This document shows, piece by piece, positions 20,816 through 32,391 of a stretch of DNA of 64,000 nucleotides (positions are counted from its first letter, which is position 1; the number at the start of each line of letters is the position of its first letter). A program made the position numbers and the translations under genes. The stretch comes from Phoronis australis (Eukaryota; Phoronida; Phoronidae): assembly GCA_002633005.1 (NCBI GenBank), contig NMRA01000079.1, positions 62,216-126,215 on the forward strand, written 5' to 3'. The notes under the pieces are model-generated. The model had not been told where the DNA came from. It ran no database searches and saw nothing but the letters and a program-made list of their open reading frames with translations.

Positions 20816-23404
20816 TTACATAGAACTGTCGGTGGTACTACCAGTGGCAGAGCGTACGTTGACTGTACGAGTGGCGGGACGATTTTCATTTGTTATCAAT
20901 CCCAGCGCATGTAGAACACGCCTAGTGCAAACAAAACAAACGAAAACGAACACACCTTGACTCGCGTTAAGTACTGTGAAGATATACCATACAACTGTAT
21001 TGTTTGCTGTCATGGCAACGAATCCAAAAATCCACGTTAACCCTAAAAGAAAGAATAACTTTAAGTACACTATAACCTCGTCCTGCGTGGACTTCCGTTG
21101 GACAACAGTTCTGGATACTTTAATGGATCGGTGAAGAGAATGTAAAATAAGACAGTATAGGACCACGTTAGCCAATACAAAGCCTCCAACCGGGGCAATG
21201 AAGAGAATCAGCATCGCGTTAATACGGGAAAACCAACATTGGCCGCTGAAGGAGAATTCGGGTTCAAATTCCTTAGCGACATCAGTGTAGTCGAGAATTA
21301 TTGAAGTAATGGCTATCAGCGCAGGAACAAAAGTGGCATAACACCAGCAGATGAGAAGGAAATGTTTGTGTCTACATTGTGACTCCAAGAGAGATCGGAA
21401 AGTCAGCCACGTATCGACAGCTATCACGTTCATCCATGCAAATACAGACAGATACGCCCATTGTGTGAGTGCTGCAAGTGCCTCGCACAGCCAAGGAACG
21501 GCGCCGGTAACTGAGCGTAGTAGAAAGAATAAGCCAGCCAAGAATAACTGTAAAACTAAAAAGAACTGTAGTTTTCCAGGAAGAGTACGATAAACGGAGC
21601 AAAATGGTTGAAGCGACAAGCGAATAAGAAGACAAAATTCTGAGAGAACAAGACACAATATTGTTACTTTCCCCAATTTTGAATGGTTAGAGTTTTGAAC
21701 CTGAATAGATTCGGTTTGATTCTTGGGTTCGAAATTGTCAAGACAAACCAATAAACTGCCATTTACGTTAGAAACATCACTTCGTGGTACCGTCCCGCCG
21801 AGATCTTGCAAAATCAAAGAACTATTATTTGAAGTGACCACTCCACCATACACAGTTATGTTTTTACATGCAGACGTATTCTTGTAGCTGTGCTCATAGT
21901 TTCCTAAGCAATCACTATTGTCAACAGTTATATTAATGATATGACCAAAAGATTCAGAGATAAATGTATAATTTAATTGTGATTTTACCAATATTGCCTG
22001 CTCAGTAGCCGCTTTTTCCGTGCATTTTGCATTTAACCTTTGCATAAAAACCAGTGTTAGCAAGTACTTATAGAAATTTGGATATGTATTTCTTTTTCCT
22101 GGTTTTGATTGATTAGGGATCGTATTGTTTTGATAAGTCCAGCGTAGAACATGTGTATAGTCAGGGCGAGTATTCATGTTAAATGAGTTTTCAAGACATT
22201 TTTGTATTTGACTTGTCAAATGATCACCAGCAAGAGACGCTTTGTCATCCCTGTCTGTTTGAGGATCCGCTATGATGACTCGTTTGATACTTAGATACTC
22301 GATGACAACTCCCACGTGGAAAAGTCTAAATTGTGGAAGGCAGTCTCCGTCCAGTAAGTAGTAGTCGTCTTTGCACTTTGTGAATTGGCAGTCTGCAAGA
22401 TCACCCGCTCTACAAATGACCAAAGACGTTTTATGGATATTTTTTCTTGGTCCCAAAGAGTCTGAAACGCCAATCTGCAGCCTCCCTGCATTGTTTATAT
22501 CGAGAAGTAAAGAGAACGAAAATTTTCCGTAATCGTCGTCTATGGAGGGATCGTCATCTAGTGACAACGGAAAATGACACAATAAAGTGGAGTTGTTTTC
22601 GTTAACAGCATTATTACATAAAGCACAGAAGTAGTTTTTGTAATAAATTTCTCCTTCAAATTTCATTAAAATTGTCTGCGTAGATCGGCATAGTTCTATG
22701 AGATTTTTGGACTTGCATCTAGGTGGGCAGCTATCAATAATTCTTGCATTACATCGTCTTTGGCTTCCTTTTCTGTTTTGCAATACAAACTTGCACAGTG
22801 AGTCGTTGAGGCGATTCGAAATTTCCCTCATACTGCCGTCAATTGGTGACGATGCATTTTCTTGACACTTCATTTCGAACGACCAAAAGGTCACGTTCAC
22901 GACGCCGTTACAACGAGCACAATAGTAATTTCTGTATTGCACTCCAGTCAATGTATCTGTTACTGGCACCCTGTTTATTATGGCTTTGTCGGTATTTAGA
23001 CACTCGCGAATAAAGGCACCATTTCCGTGCTGCTCAGGGCATCCATGAACCATCAGCGACCTCTGCTGTGCATTACACCTTACTGGCAGTGCAACCTTGG
23101 TAGCTGTCTTTGCCTGAGCTGGACACAAGTCCCAAAAATCGCTACAGCAGTCGCCATGGGCGAAACACCAGGCATCGCAAGAACACGTTTTGTCCTCCAA
23201 GGTGATATGACCGAGGTTCCCACCACACTCATACTTACAGCTTGTTCTAAGATTGTGTGCATTGCACCTCTTTGTCTTTTTCTTGAAAAAAGTTTCATTC
23301 AAACCACTCTTGTTATCACAAGCTAAAAGTCCCTGGGTTTCTGGAAATTTACCGCCGAACGCTCCGAGCCAGAGTCCAAGGCAGATGAGGCCGAACAGTT
23401 TCAT
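20816..23404 (-). CDS. Intronless Methuselah-like family B GPCR with somatomedin B domain
   Basis: 862 codons without an intron. I start at the Met at 23404 because it opens a signal peptide (MKLFGLICLGLWLGAFGG); an in-frame Met 32 codons earlier would put a polar leader before it. Residues ~47-94 are a somatomedin B domain (spaced cysteines ending CSCDAWCFAHGDCCSDF...C). Two copies of a Cys module follow (about 109-170 and 218-270), each beginning RCNA and ending NY-x-CA-x-CN. From ~577 come seven hydrophobic helices. Family B (secretin/adhesion/Methuselah) hallmarks include WMNVIAVDTWLTFR near helix 3 and, in helices 6-7, KLFFLLGLTWIFGF and VLNASQGVFVFVCF. No GPS cleavage motif is visible, favouring Methuselah-like over adhesion GPCR. 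Many N-x-S/T sites dot the ectodomain. Expected at the plasma membrane, coupling an unknown extracellular ligand to G proteins. Lack of introns suggests retroposition or intron loss. Confidence 0.9.
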   Translation of the reverse strand: MKLFGLICLGLWLGAFGGKFPETQGLLACDNKSGLNETFFKKKTKRCNAHNLRTSCKYECGGNLGHITLEDKTCSCDAWCFAHGDCCSDFWDLCPAQAKTATKVALPVRCNAQQRSLMVHGCPEQHGNGAFIRECLNTDKAIINRVPVTDTLTGVQYRNYYCARCNGVVNVTFWSFEMKCQENASSPIDGSMREISNRLNDSLCKFVLQNRKGSQRRCNARIIDSCPPRCKSKNLIELCRSTQTILMKFEGEIYYKNYFCALCNNAVNENNSTLLCHFPLSLDDDPSIDDDYGKFSFSLLLDINNAGRLQIGVSDSLGPRKNIHKTSLVICRAGDLADCQFTKCKDDYYLLDGDCLPQFRLFHVGVVIEYLSIKRVIIADPQTDRDDKASLAGDHLTSQIQKCLENSFNMNTRPDYTHVLRWTYQNNTIPNQSKPGKRNTYPNFYKYLLTLVFMQRLNAKCTEKAATEQAILVKSQLNYTFISESFGHIINITVDNSDCLGNYEHSYKNTSACKNITVYGGVVTSNNSSLILQDLGGTVPRSDVSNVNGSLLVCLDNFEPKNQTESIQVQNSNHSKLGKVTILCLVLSEFCLLIRLSLQPFCSVYRTLPGKLQFFLVLQLFLAGLFFLLRSVTGAVPWLCEALAALTQWAYLSVFAWMNVIAVDTWLTFRSLLESQCRHKHFLLICWCYATFVPALIAITSIILDYTDVAKEFEPEFSFSGQCWFSRINAMLILFIAPVGGFVLANVVLYCLILHSLHRSIKVSRTVVQRKSTQDEVIVYLKLFFLLGLTWIFGFVAMTANNTVVWYIFTVLNASQGVFVFVCFVCTRRVLHALGLITNENRPATRTVNVRSATGSTTDSSM

Positions 23405-26400
23405 CCTGGTTAACAAACTGCGGTCAACAACAGATCTGCTCACAATCTCTGATCCTTTTATGCTACTCTCCGAAAATCGCCAAGTGTTGTTAATATTCAA
23501 GTAGTTCGTCTGACATGTTTAAAAGTGGCCTAAGGGCTGTGAATCCTTATTAAGTCAAACAAAAATCGATAGAGCAATGTCAGTAATCTAAACTTAGTGC
23601 TCTGGAATGTTTGTAAAACCTACAACATTTCTGTTTGCTGAACATTTGCAACTTTGGGAACTTCTGCCACGCAAGCAGCCAAATATTTCAGCCCCCAGCG
23701 CCCCTGCTTCTTAGTTGCCCTCAACATCTCTCNCCCCCCCCCTTCACGCTTCTCAATAGAATTTGCTTAGTTTAGATAAGACCAATGAACACAGATTCCA
23801 AACCATCATTTACGTGGAAATCGAACACGGTACTGGTGGTTGTTTTAACGTTTTAACTGAGATTACGCTCGGGAGTAAATTTTTGTTATTAAATTCAAAT
23901 ACCGTGGTATAATACATCGCCACGTGACTTTGGGTGCTGCATCGCGGCTGCTAAACCATGTTTGGTGATTTTACCCAAAATTTCTTGCGTCACATTCAAG
24001 TACAAGTGTGCAGTAGCCCTCCGTCTCGAAAGATATAAGCATCGTTCACAGCTCAAACTAGAATCGATGGTTCGAGATGGAATTTTCCTTTCGCCATCAC
24101 CTCGTCCGAATCTTTTTGATTCGGTAGATTATGTACAGATTTGGTAAACTTGAACCAGACATTTGAAAATCGGCAAAGGTCATTGTTTCTAACTTTTTCT
24201 GAGACAATACTCAAAATTGTTATTAAAAATACACTTGTCTGAAGTATATCTAAAATTGCGGTAAGGATTCAACATTGAACAATGCTGTGCTCTTAAAATG
24301 GCGCCAGTTCCGTGTGTGGGTAGACAAGAGCAGAGATCAGATTTCTGGAACGCACTCACTTAAAACTGCTTTAAGGCACTACTGAGTACTATTCGTAACC
24401 ATCACTTCCCACTTTTTCCACAAATTTGGTGTCAAATCTAACTCACTCCATTTTCGGCTAGGAAGGCCCCAATCGTGGTCTTAGACCTTTTGAGAGACTG
24501 CACTTGCGACAGTCGAGCATAGTTGGCTGCTTTTGCTGTACAGGTGGAATATCACCCATTCAAGTTCCAAAAATTGGGTAGAAGCAATAAAACAACATCA
24601 GAAAGTGACGTCTACCAAAGAACAACCAGCATGGGTCGTTTCTGTGAATAAAACAGCCGTTCTTAAACCACTTCCTCTTCCCACTTCCGAGTTCCATAGA
24701 ACACCCACTCAATGATTTAAGTTAGCAGATTTTGCGTTCATCTGAAACAGTAAGGATATCAAACTATTTAGAGCTGTGAGAGCAACGTTACAAAAGCCAT
24801 ACGTCATTTGTTATAATAAGGCTCTAAGCTGATATGGGCCAAAAACAAACTACGCAGAGCTTTTTGAAACGGAAACCAAATATTAAAAATTTCATTGTTT
24901 ACGGTGACGAATACTTCAGATCACTTAATATTGTCATAGAGAACGCTTTTGGGAATAAGTGTCTGACAATCTTCTCATAATTCTTTAAATCACAAAAATT
25001 TAATACAGATTGAGATGTTATAACGATAAATTTGTAGCGTAATAAATGTACTCATATAGATGTTATATCAATACGTTTGTAGCGTAGAACTCATATAAAA
25101 ATATATAGGTAATGAACCAGTTTGTTACAGATACCATGCCCAAATGGGTTTTTGAACCAACAGGGGAATTTCTTGAGTTTCAATTATTTTTTTAGCGTCC
25201 TTTCGAATAAAGTTTACAAAAATTTACGAAAATGAATCTCTAATAGCTGTTTTGAAGCATTCAATCTAGCATCTACCCAACAACTGGATATTTTCGTTAT
25301 ATTCCTCGGGCCTGTGGTTCCGTTTTGGTAAGCATTTTCGTTTCAAGAACACTTACTAAAAGTATGTGACACTAATGTGTCTTCAACTGCACAAGCAAAA
25401 ATTGCCCATAAGCGTTTTCATATGGAAAACAAATAGGTAAATTTTTTCGACTTAACACTCAGATGTACTCGAGATATGTTGCAGTTTGTTATCATTTACA
25501 ACTTCGTAGAATTTTAGAAACACATTCATTTCTTCACAAGGTGAAGATTTTTGATACCGGTACATGCACTTTCTGTCGCACTTGGAACCTTATTCCTTGT
25601 CTTCAAAAAATTGCACAAATTTTTCAATCGTTTAAACTTGCTGTAAAAAAATATCTGTCGTCGGACTTTCATACATCCACACGAACTACTATTGCCAGAA
25701 GCATAGAAACAGTTCTTAGTCAATTAAGAACTGGTTTATTTCTAAATTCTCAAAATTTTCAACAAAGTTTTCTAGACGTGTCCAATGGTTGCACATGAGG
25801 TTTCTTGATTTAGTGTTAATCATTTTTTCTTAAATGTCCAGTCACTCAAATAGATCGTGTCCATCTCTTCCATGCCTTTGATTCAAATACTGATTGTCAC
25901 CTCCATTTACAAAATGTTACCTAATAATCATCGTGCCTCATTTTTGCATATAATAAAACTAGATCAGAATGTCTTTTTAATAAATTTAGTATCTACTTTC
26001 ATTTACAATAGAAAATTCAAATTTCAATTACTTTATATTCTTTAAACGTTTTTTATGTGTGTTTTTCTGTTTTGTTGTAATTAAATCGTATTATTATGTT
26101 ATACCATAGGAAGTGTGTCTTTTAATTTTAATATCTGTCAGTAATCATTCTTTTATATCTATTGTTACTGTGACTTTTAATCTGTCTGCATATAATGTAT
26201 AAATTTGCGGGCAGAAAGTGTATCAATTGTTGTTCAATTACTTAAGACGACATAAGCACTTATCCAACGAAACAAAAAGCATTGCAGCACATCTCCTTTT
26301 TTCCCCAAACTCCCGATGACATTAAAACGCTTGCGTGATGCGTGTCAAAAAAGCAATTTAAATTATCAGATCGGAGTGAAATTGAGCGAAGCCTCACTTA

Positions 26401-28025
26401 TCCGAAACTGGATATTCTAGTTCATTAAATTTTACATTGCCAATTACTTTTGATTGTTTTCAACGCAAACAAAACAACGCAAGTTCTCAATTTTACATAT
26501 CATTTGAATTTATTTTGCATATCAGTGGTTGAAATTGTCGATTATTTATCGTTTTTCATACTTCAACATTAATGGAGTCTCCTTGATCATCATCGGCATA
26601 CAAATGTCCTTACTCTGTTGGCGCCACAGGAATTACAAGTGTTTTATCTACTAAACCCGCCAAATGACGTCGAATGACATTTTTTTAACTTGCGACATCC
26701 ATGCGGCGGGCGTTAGTCCTTCGGATGGCTATCACTTATGGGACTCTACCATTGTTTTCCTTTGTTGTGTCATTGTTGGAAAAATTACACAGGTCGCTTG
26801 GATTTCGTAATTTGGGCGCACATCAGTCGGTTACCGATAAAGGCTTTTCGTTATCTTTATCATAATTAGTGGACAATTGATGCACCAATCTACCGATCTC
26901 TGTGCGACCATCTTGCGACTTAGTTTCGATGGGAATTGCTTGAAGCCACGACTTCTTTCACAGTATCATCGAGTCACTTGATAAAGTGAAGTAGTACCGT
27001 AGTACAGTATTATTCAACGCTTTCCTTATCTTGTCTGTCGCCTTCACTGTTGATTTTTGCCTGGCTTTTCTGATGAACGTCGCCGTCAGTGGGCTGGCAC
27101 TGGAACTCCAGTTTGTTTTTTATCACAACCGAGTTTCCTTTTGGATTCGTTGCTGTGGTAGCTCACGAACCACGAGTTCGTGAAATAATTCTATTCCTAC
27201 TCTGATGAGGCGATAGGTCTTCGTGACTCCACACTCAGGCAAGTCCAGTAATGCAAGTTGTGAAGTCTATACCACCCGAGGCACTTAAGTCGGCAATGCC
27301 CTGAAGTAGTAAGTTATCTCGTTTCCACTTCTGAGAGGTCGCACGACATCTATCGTTGAAGTTTCCAGCGTTCTTCTGCTTACAATTATCATAAGAGTAG
27401 CGGGATACGTAGCTGTTCATAATGCGAAACAAAACACCGAGATGAGAGTTTGTTTTAAAATTGATACTTCAAACAGCATATGTTACTAATGCATTTTCTG
27501 TGTTTTCAAAACACATGTTCGTAACCAACTTACGTTCACATTTGGTATAAAACGCAATCCAGGGGTTGCTTAAACAACATATCAAAATGTCCCAGGGTCG
27601 ACCACACTTTGTAAGGCCAAAGAAACAAAGCACAGGGAGATACTTCATGCCGGTTGTTTAAAGTACGCTATCTCAGTCAAGACGTCACTGTACACATTGT
27701 CATTCGAAATTTAAATTGTACACTTTTTCACAAATTCTGTATGCATTTTTACTCTGTATTTTTACTTGAGATGCAGAAACATGACAAAAACACACAATGC
27801 AAACAAAAAACGAGCACATAATCTGAATGAAACAGTTCTCAAAAACATGTATTTATTACAGAAGCCTGCAAAAAACAACACAGAAAGCTGAGACAGAACT
27901 GTAGGCAATTAACTTGAGGCATACAATAAAGTATGGCATGTCTTTGTTTCATGGCAACCAAAGCCTACGTAAAAGTGCTGTCTCCTGAGACTCTTCAATC
28001 GGCTTTCCTAAGTCTGGAATATACC
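23405..28025. other. No recognised gene; short poly-C with N at 23733
   Basis: Upstream flank of the receptor, then AT-rich sequence. I found no exon with both splice sites and a domain signature. A plus-strand frame at 25463-25798 has no recognisable motif. Confidence 0.4.
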
Positions 28026-28181
28026 CAGGGTCGGATCCAGGATTTTGAGTTGGGGGAAGGGCAGAGTATTAGCTAGGATTTTGCCCATCAGACAATCGCA
28101 CCCCCGAACAACCAAATGGTATCTTGGAAAATTTCAGGGGGCCATGGCCCCCTTGCCCCTCTCCCCTTAAATCCGCCACTG
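28026..28181 (+). mobile_element. CAGGGGCGGATCC-type MITE, short subfamily
   Basis: Begins CAGGGTCGGATCCAGGATTT and ends TTAAATCCGCCACTG; 156 bp. Flanked on both sides by ATACC (28021-28025 and 28182-28186). Its interior (GGGCAGAGTATTAGC, AACCAAATGG) matches 42319-42468. Confidence 0.8.
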
Positions 28182-28263
28182 ATACCCGTTTGACAACACC
28201 GTTGTCCCCCTGAAAGGTTCGCTCCATAAGCAGCGTTCTAGCCAACTACTGGTTCAAGTAAGG

Positions 28264-28860
28264 TTGAAAATGGCTTTTTTATTTAACGATTGGCAAAGGT
28301 GTACAGAAGCAAAGAGGCCATTGCAAAGTGACTTAAGTACATTCAAGCATTTCTGCAAAATTAGTTTGTTTTGTAAGATGTCGACACAGAATGTAGACAT
28401 GCTGAAAAGGAAAAAAAAAACAACGAAGGTGGCACAGGTGACAACAAAAGGCAAGGGAAACAGGTGATAAAAAGTCGAAGGCGACTACAAAGGCTTGCGG
28501 AAAGAATAACAACGACAAAAGTCAATTTCAGAAACCACGTCTGATAATGAACCAGGTCCATCAGGCTTAAAGCAATCGCACGGTTAACAGATCGAAAGTG
28601 ACAGCGGTGAGGACTCGAATGTGGTGGATGAGGACAGTTGCTGCGTCTGTAGTAAGTGGTCACCACCGCCACAACGCATTGTGCGTCTCTAGAGATCATT
28701 AATTGGGGAAAATGTGAATTCCAAGACTGCAGTCACTGTACTCACCTAAAGTGTTGCTGTGATGTGACAGCACTAAGGCGACGCGACAGATTTTTATGGC
28801 CCAGTGTTCATAGCCAGCTCCTAGGAGAGTACAGAGTGATAACTGGGATCGGCTGTGCTT
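28264..28860 (+). pseudogene. Broken ORF ending in a PHD-like Cys/His cluster (probably transposon-derived)
   Basis: One plus frame encodes DEDSCCVCSKWSPPPQ (from about 28629) then a stop. The next frame continues as INWGKCEFQDCSHCTHLKCC and RRRDRFLW to about 28800. Together they read like a C-terminal zinc-binding cluster (C-x2-C ... C-x4-C-x-H-x2-HL-x-x-C) resembling the tail I associate with some invertebrate transposase-type ORFs. A frameshift and stop separate the halves. The upstream Lys-rich frame (28264-28467) could be a more N-terminal remnant. Identification is by pattern only. Confidence 0.4.
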
Positions 28861-30322
28861 AACTTGTTGAAAACTCAAGCAGTTTAATGATTGTCCTATT
28901 TTCAAACTATTTTTTTTGTTTACAAAAATCACATTTTTGATTAGCCTTATTCTGTTTTACCGTCTACAAGAAAGAGGGCGACACGGTCACGACTTTAGGG
29001 TCTCAAAGAAAATGGCGGGCGTTTTCATATGTCTTGCAAAAACTATGCCTGTGGATTGAAAACAAGTTTTAAAAGTGGGAACAGTTGAGCATTTGTTTAC
29101 TACACCACATAATCAGTTATTGAAAGAGATTGGTGGGTACGCCAACAAACCGGTTTAGTGCTTATGTTCACAACTTTAGGTCCCCGGTGTATAGTTTGCA
29201 AGCGCTATTATATGAGGAAGTTAAAAAGTTTACTAAAACTTAAAAATGGAAACGTTGCACTTGAAAATGTTATTCGTATTCTTGATCAAATTATGACGAT
29301 TTAAATAACTCATATACTGACGAACTTACTTAACTCGTCACCTTCAGAGCTGCAAAAGGCAACAACTTGTATTATTGAGTGCTAATCAAAAACTCAATCA
29401 CATGTGCTTTGCACGACCATTTCAAATATTATGCTATTAACGATCTTTCAAAGCGAAAATATAAAACTACTTTTGTCACCTCGGTGTGTTTATGATGTGC
29501 CTGATTATATACATTAGCAGCCTGAAGCGATTTAATTAACCGCAACATCATGGTGTCTTTGATCTAAACCGGCAAATTCTGAGGTACGCAAACCGGTGCA
29601 GTTGCCTAATCTCTTGCGGTTTAGGTGACAACGTGAAATTATTTCAACGGAAGGGTGTTCGGTGACTTACCTATTTTATGATTGAAGCGAGTATGTTTCA
29701 TCACCATTTTGTTTCTAACTTAAGATTTTTAAATACTCAAGGGAGGTTTGAACGTCCTCAAAATTAAGGAAATCTTAAATAGATAAGGAAAATCTCCAGA
29801 CCTAAGGAAAATCTTTTAAGAGTCTGCTCAAAATAAATAAAAGCGTATGGAAATTGCCATCAAATAAAGAAAAATTCACAACGCAGGAAATTCTGAACAA
29901 AAACTTAGAAAACGGCCCCAGATATGTCATCTCCAAGTTTTGTCTCCGATGTAAAGAATGATCCGAATAAGGCAGCATTTTAACTCCCGCGTACTGGAAA
30001 AATACCTGCAATCTCGTGCATGGCCGTTTCTCACGTGTCTTTTCTTTTCTTCGGTTATTGAGATTATACCAAAATTGGGAATCGAGACGGCTTTTTCTGT
30101 ACGGTTTTCTGAGCTGTTCATACAAAAAGCGGCAAACCGCGTGGGAAAACAAAGATTGTTGGTGTAGTGTAATACTTTGATACGCTTTAATCGAATTTTC
30201 CTATCAATGATGTTATGTGAACTTGCAATAGAATATGTTCTGCATATCGCTGTTACCTGGACTGTACAAAATTGACAGTTGTCATTTGGACCCGGTAAAG
30301 GATAACATATGATCAGGTGTGC
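28861..30322. other. No recognised gene
   Basis: AT-rich, no supported exon, RNA gene or repeat. A minus-strand frame at 29802-30152 has no recognisable domain. Confidence 0.4.
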
Positions 30323-30460
30323 GTTCAGTAGCGCTAGGACCTACGCTAAGACCTAGCTAAAATCTAGCTAAAGTGACGTGCTCTCATTTAAAATACATGA
30401 CAATATCTCACGTAATTTTGCGAAGTCTTGCTTTTTAGCGGGGTCCTAGCGTTACTGAAC
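30323..30460. mobile_element. 138-bp MITE with GTTCAGTARCGCTAGGACC ends
   Basis: The left end GTTCAGTAGCGCTAGGACC is mirrored by GGTCCTAGCGTTACTGAAC with one mismatch. The interior (AAAATCTAGCTAAA, CGAAGTCTTGCTTTTTAGCG) recurs in the element at 55462-55617. I see no clear target duplication. Confidence 0.7.
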
Positions 30461-31340
30461 GGGAGGCAGGAGAGAACTTGCTAGCGGGGATTATATTGGC
30501 CTTTGAACTTCCGCTGCCATTGGCTGATGAAATCAACAGCTTGTTGATTTCTGTCAAATCTTTCAAGAAGCCAATTAAGTGGTCAACGAAAAAGCCGATA
30601 GATTTTTCGCTTTCGGTATAAGCCATCTCATTCAAATTACAATGTAAAGTAGGTCGCCGCAACGAGAATTGTCGTATGAATGTTTGCGATCCCGATTATA
30701 GGGTAAACCAAACTTAGGGGAGATTTTGCGGACAGGATATCGAATACCGAATACTCGTTTGTAAACGCCCAGTTGTCAACGTGGTAACCTGTTAAGGCAC
30801 GTTTACTAACATTTCAAGTCAACACCAGCTCTGTCTTTATTTGAGTTATACTGCTGAATTGAAGCAGACGATTACGGATGCGTCATTGAGGCTCTTCACA
30901 AAGAGACTACATATCGTCACAGCTCGGTTAAGCAGTCATCTTCGAAATCTTTCCACTGTAGTGTTTTTTACGACAAAGGCAAAGACATTCCAGCATTTGA
31001 GGCGCCACACAAAAATGACCTTCAGTGACGTTACGCACGGAAATTAATAACGCAAATAATATGAATACGAGAAAAATATAGTATTAATTGAAGTCGGTTT
31101 TGTTAAAAATGAACGGACATTCCACTCTTTCCATCACAATACCGTTCTTTCCATTTCTTGTCTATTCAATGGCAGTCACACATTCATACATGAATATTGA
31201 AGCCTGATCAACTGCATACCATTTTCAAACATATCCCTACGTATTATATTCCCTGTCACAGACACTTTTCCAGCAAAATCTGGATTACCCTCAAACACAG
31301 CCTTGTGTTCTCGTGAGAAATGTTCAGAGGTTACAAACAC

Positions 31341-31413
31341 GGGCGGCGCAACACTGAAAAAATTGTGGGCTATGGCCCCCAGCCCGCACTCTCCACCACT
31401 GTGTTGCACCGCC
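31341..31413. mobile_element. GGGCGGCGCA hairpin MITE, tandem copy 1
   Basis: Left GGGCGGCGCAACACTGAAAA and right TGTTGCACCGCC form imperfect inverted ends. It is related to 5010-5075 in opposite orientation and lies 8 bp from a second copy. Confidence 0.55.
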
Positions 31414-31421
31414 GATAGACG

Positions 31422-31486
31422 ATGGGCGGCGCAGCACTGAAAAAAGTCGGGGTATCGCCCCCCAACCCCTATGGTGCGCCACCCAT
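31422..31486. mobile_element. ATGGGCGGCGCA hairpin MITE, tandem copy 2
   Basis: Left ATGGGCGGCGCAGCACTGAA, right GGTGCGCCACCCAT. The interior AAAAAAGTCGGGG...CCCCCCAACCCC is close to the reverse complement of 5010-5075. Confidence 0.65.
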
Positions 31487-32103
31487 GCCCACAGTCCGTC
31501 ACAAAAACAACTTTTGTCTTAAACCGTGTATCGCACCATGAATTTGGTCTCAAACCGTTCCTTAGTCAAAGCAATTGTGAGCTCTGGACCCAGGGTCTAA
31601 TCTCGGACTCGAATACGAATTTAACTCGAAAATTCAGAAACCGGTCACATCGCACGGTTCGAGAACAACTTTGCAAGTGTAGTCGAAGCGTGTCTTGCAC
31701 CTGATTCTGGGCTTCTAAAGAGTTGACACTTCGTTAATGTTGGAGACAATGTTCTTCAAATTACCGTGTCATCTTGACGTGTCTTTCTACTCATCGGACT
31801 CGGGAACACGTGGAGGCCAATTTTACTGCGGAATGTGGCATGGGTCTAAATCAAAAGTTGTAAAACAGTTTCTCCGACGGACCTAAATTTATTGCCAATT
31901 AAACACTCTCACGGGGTTGTGGTTGTTTCAGTACGTGAACAGAACCGTTTATAGGCTATTGACCGATAAGTCTTGAGCGACGATGACCGTGTAATAATTT
32001 GCCTCACTAATTAGCTGTTTAGGCAAGTCTGTCAGGTAACGTTTATCCCCTTTGCATACATGTATGTAGGTCAATTTAACAAAATATTCTCCAAAATAGT
32101 CCT

Positions 32104-32391
32104 CTATGTGCCAATTGCTAAAAGAAGCTCCAAAATCATGCCCTGGGGACCAATGACAACATAAATAAGGACGACTGCGACAACGACCAGCGAGACGCAG
32201 ATAGCTAATACACTGAGGGCGAGGGATATCCGCGCCCTCTGACGAGCCGTGTCCGGGTGCCCTGACGCCCATTCCTTGTCCGATTGGAAGGAGAACCACA
32301 GAGCCAGCGGACCCATTAGAAGGTTTGTGCAGGTTGCGACGATGGCCAACATCCGGTAGTTACTGGGAGCCTGTTGTAAGCCTGGTGAGAG
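32104..32391 (-). CDS. Dispanin-like gene exon 2 (CD225 domain, stop)
   Basis: Acceptor TTTCCAG before 32391; opens with LSPGLQQAPSNYRM and ends at TAG after ELLLAIGT. 95 codons plus stop, with both hydrophobic helices. An internal Met (32352) would skip the conserved PSNY lead-in, so I extend upstream to the splice site. Confidence 0.75.
   Translation of the reverse strand, partial: LSPGLQQAPSNYRMLAIVATCTNLLMGPLALWFSFQSDKEWASGHPDTARQRARISLALSVLAICVSLVVVAVVLIYVVIGPQGMILELLLAIGT

Noticed and set aside
20542-20960. Several frames with runs of Cys-Val or His-Thr
   Set aside because: They translate the TG microsatellite just beyond the receptor stop codon.
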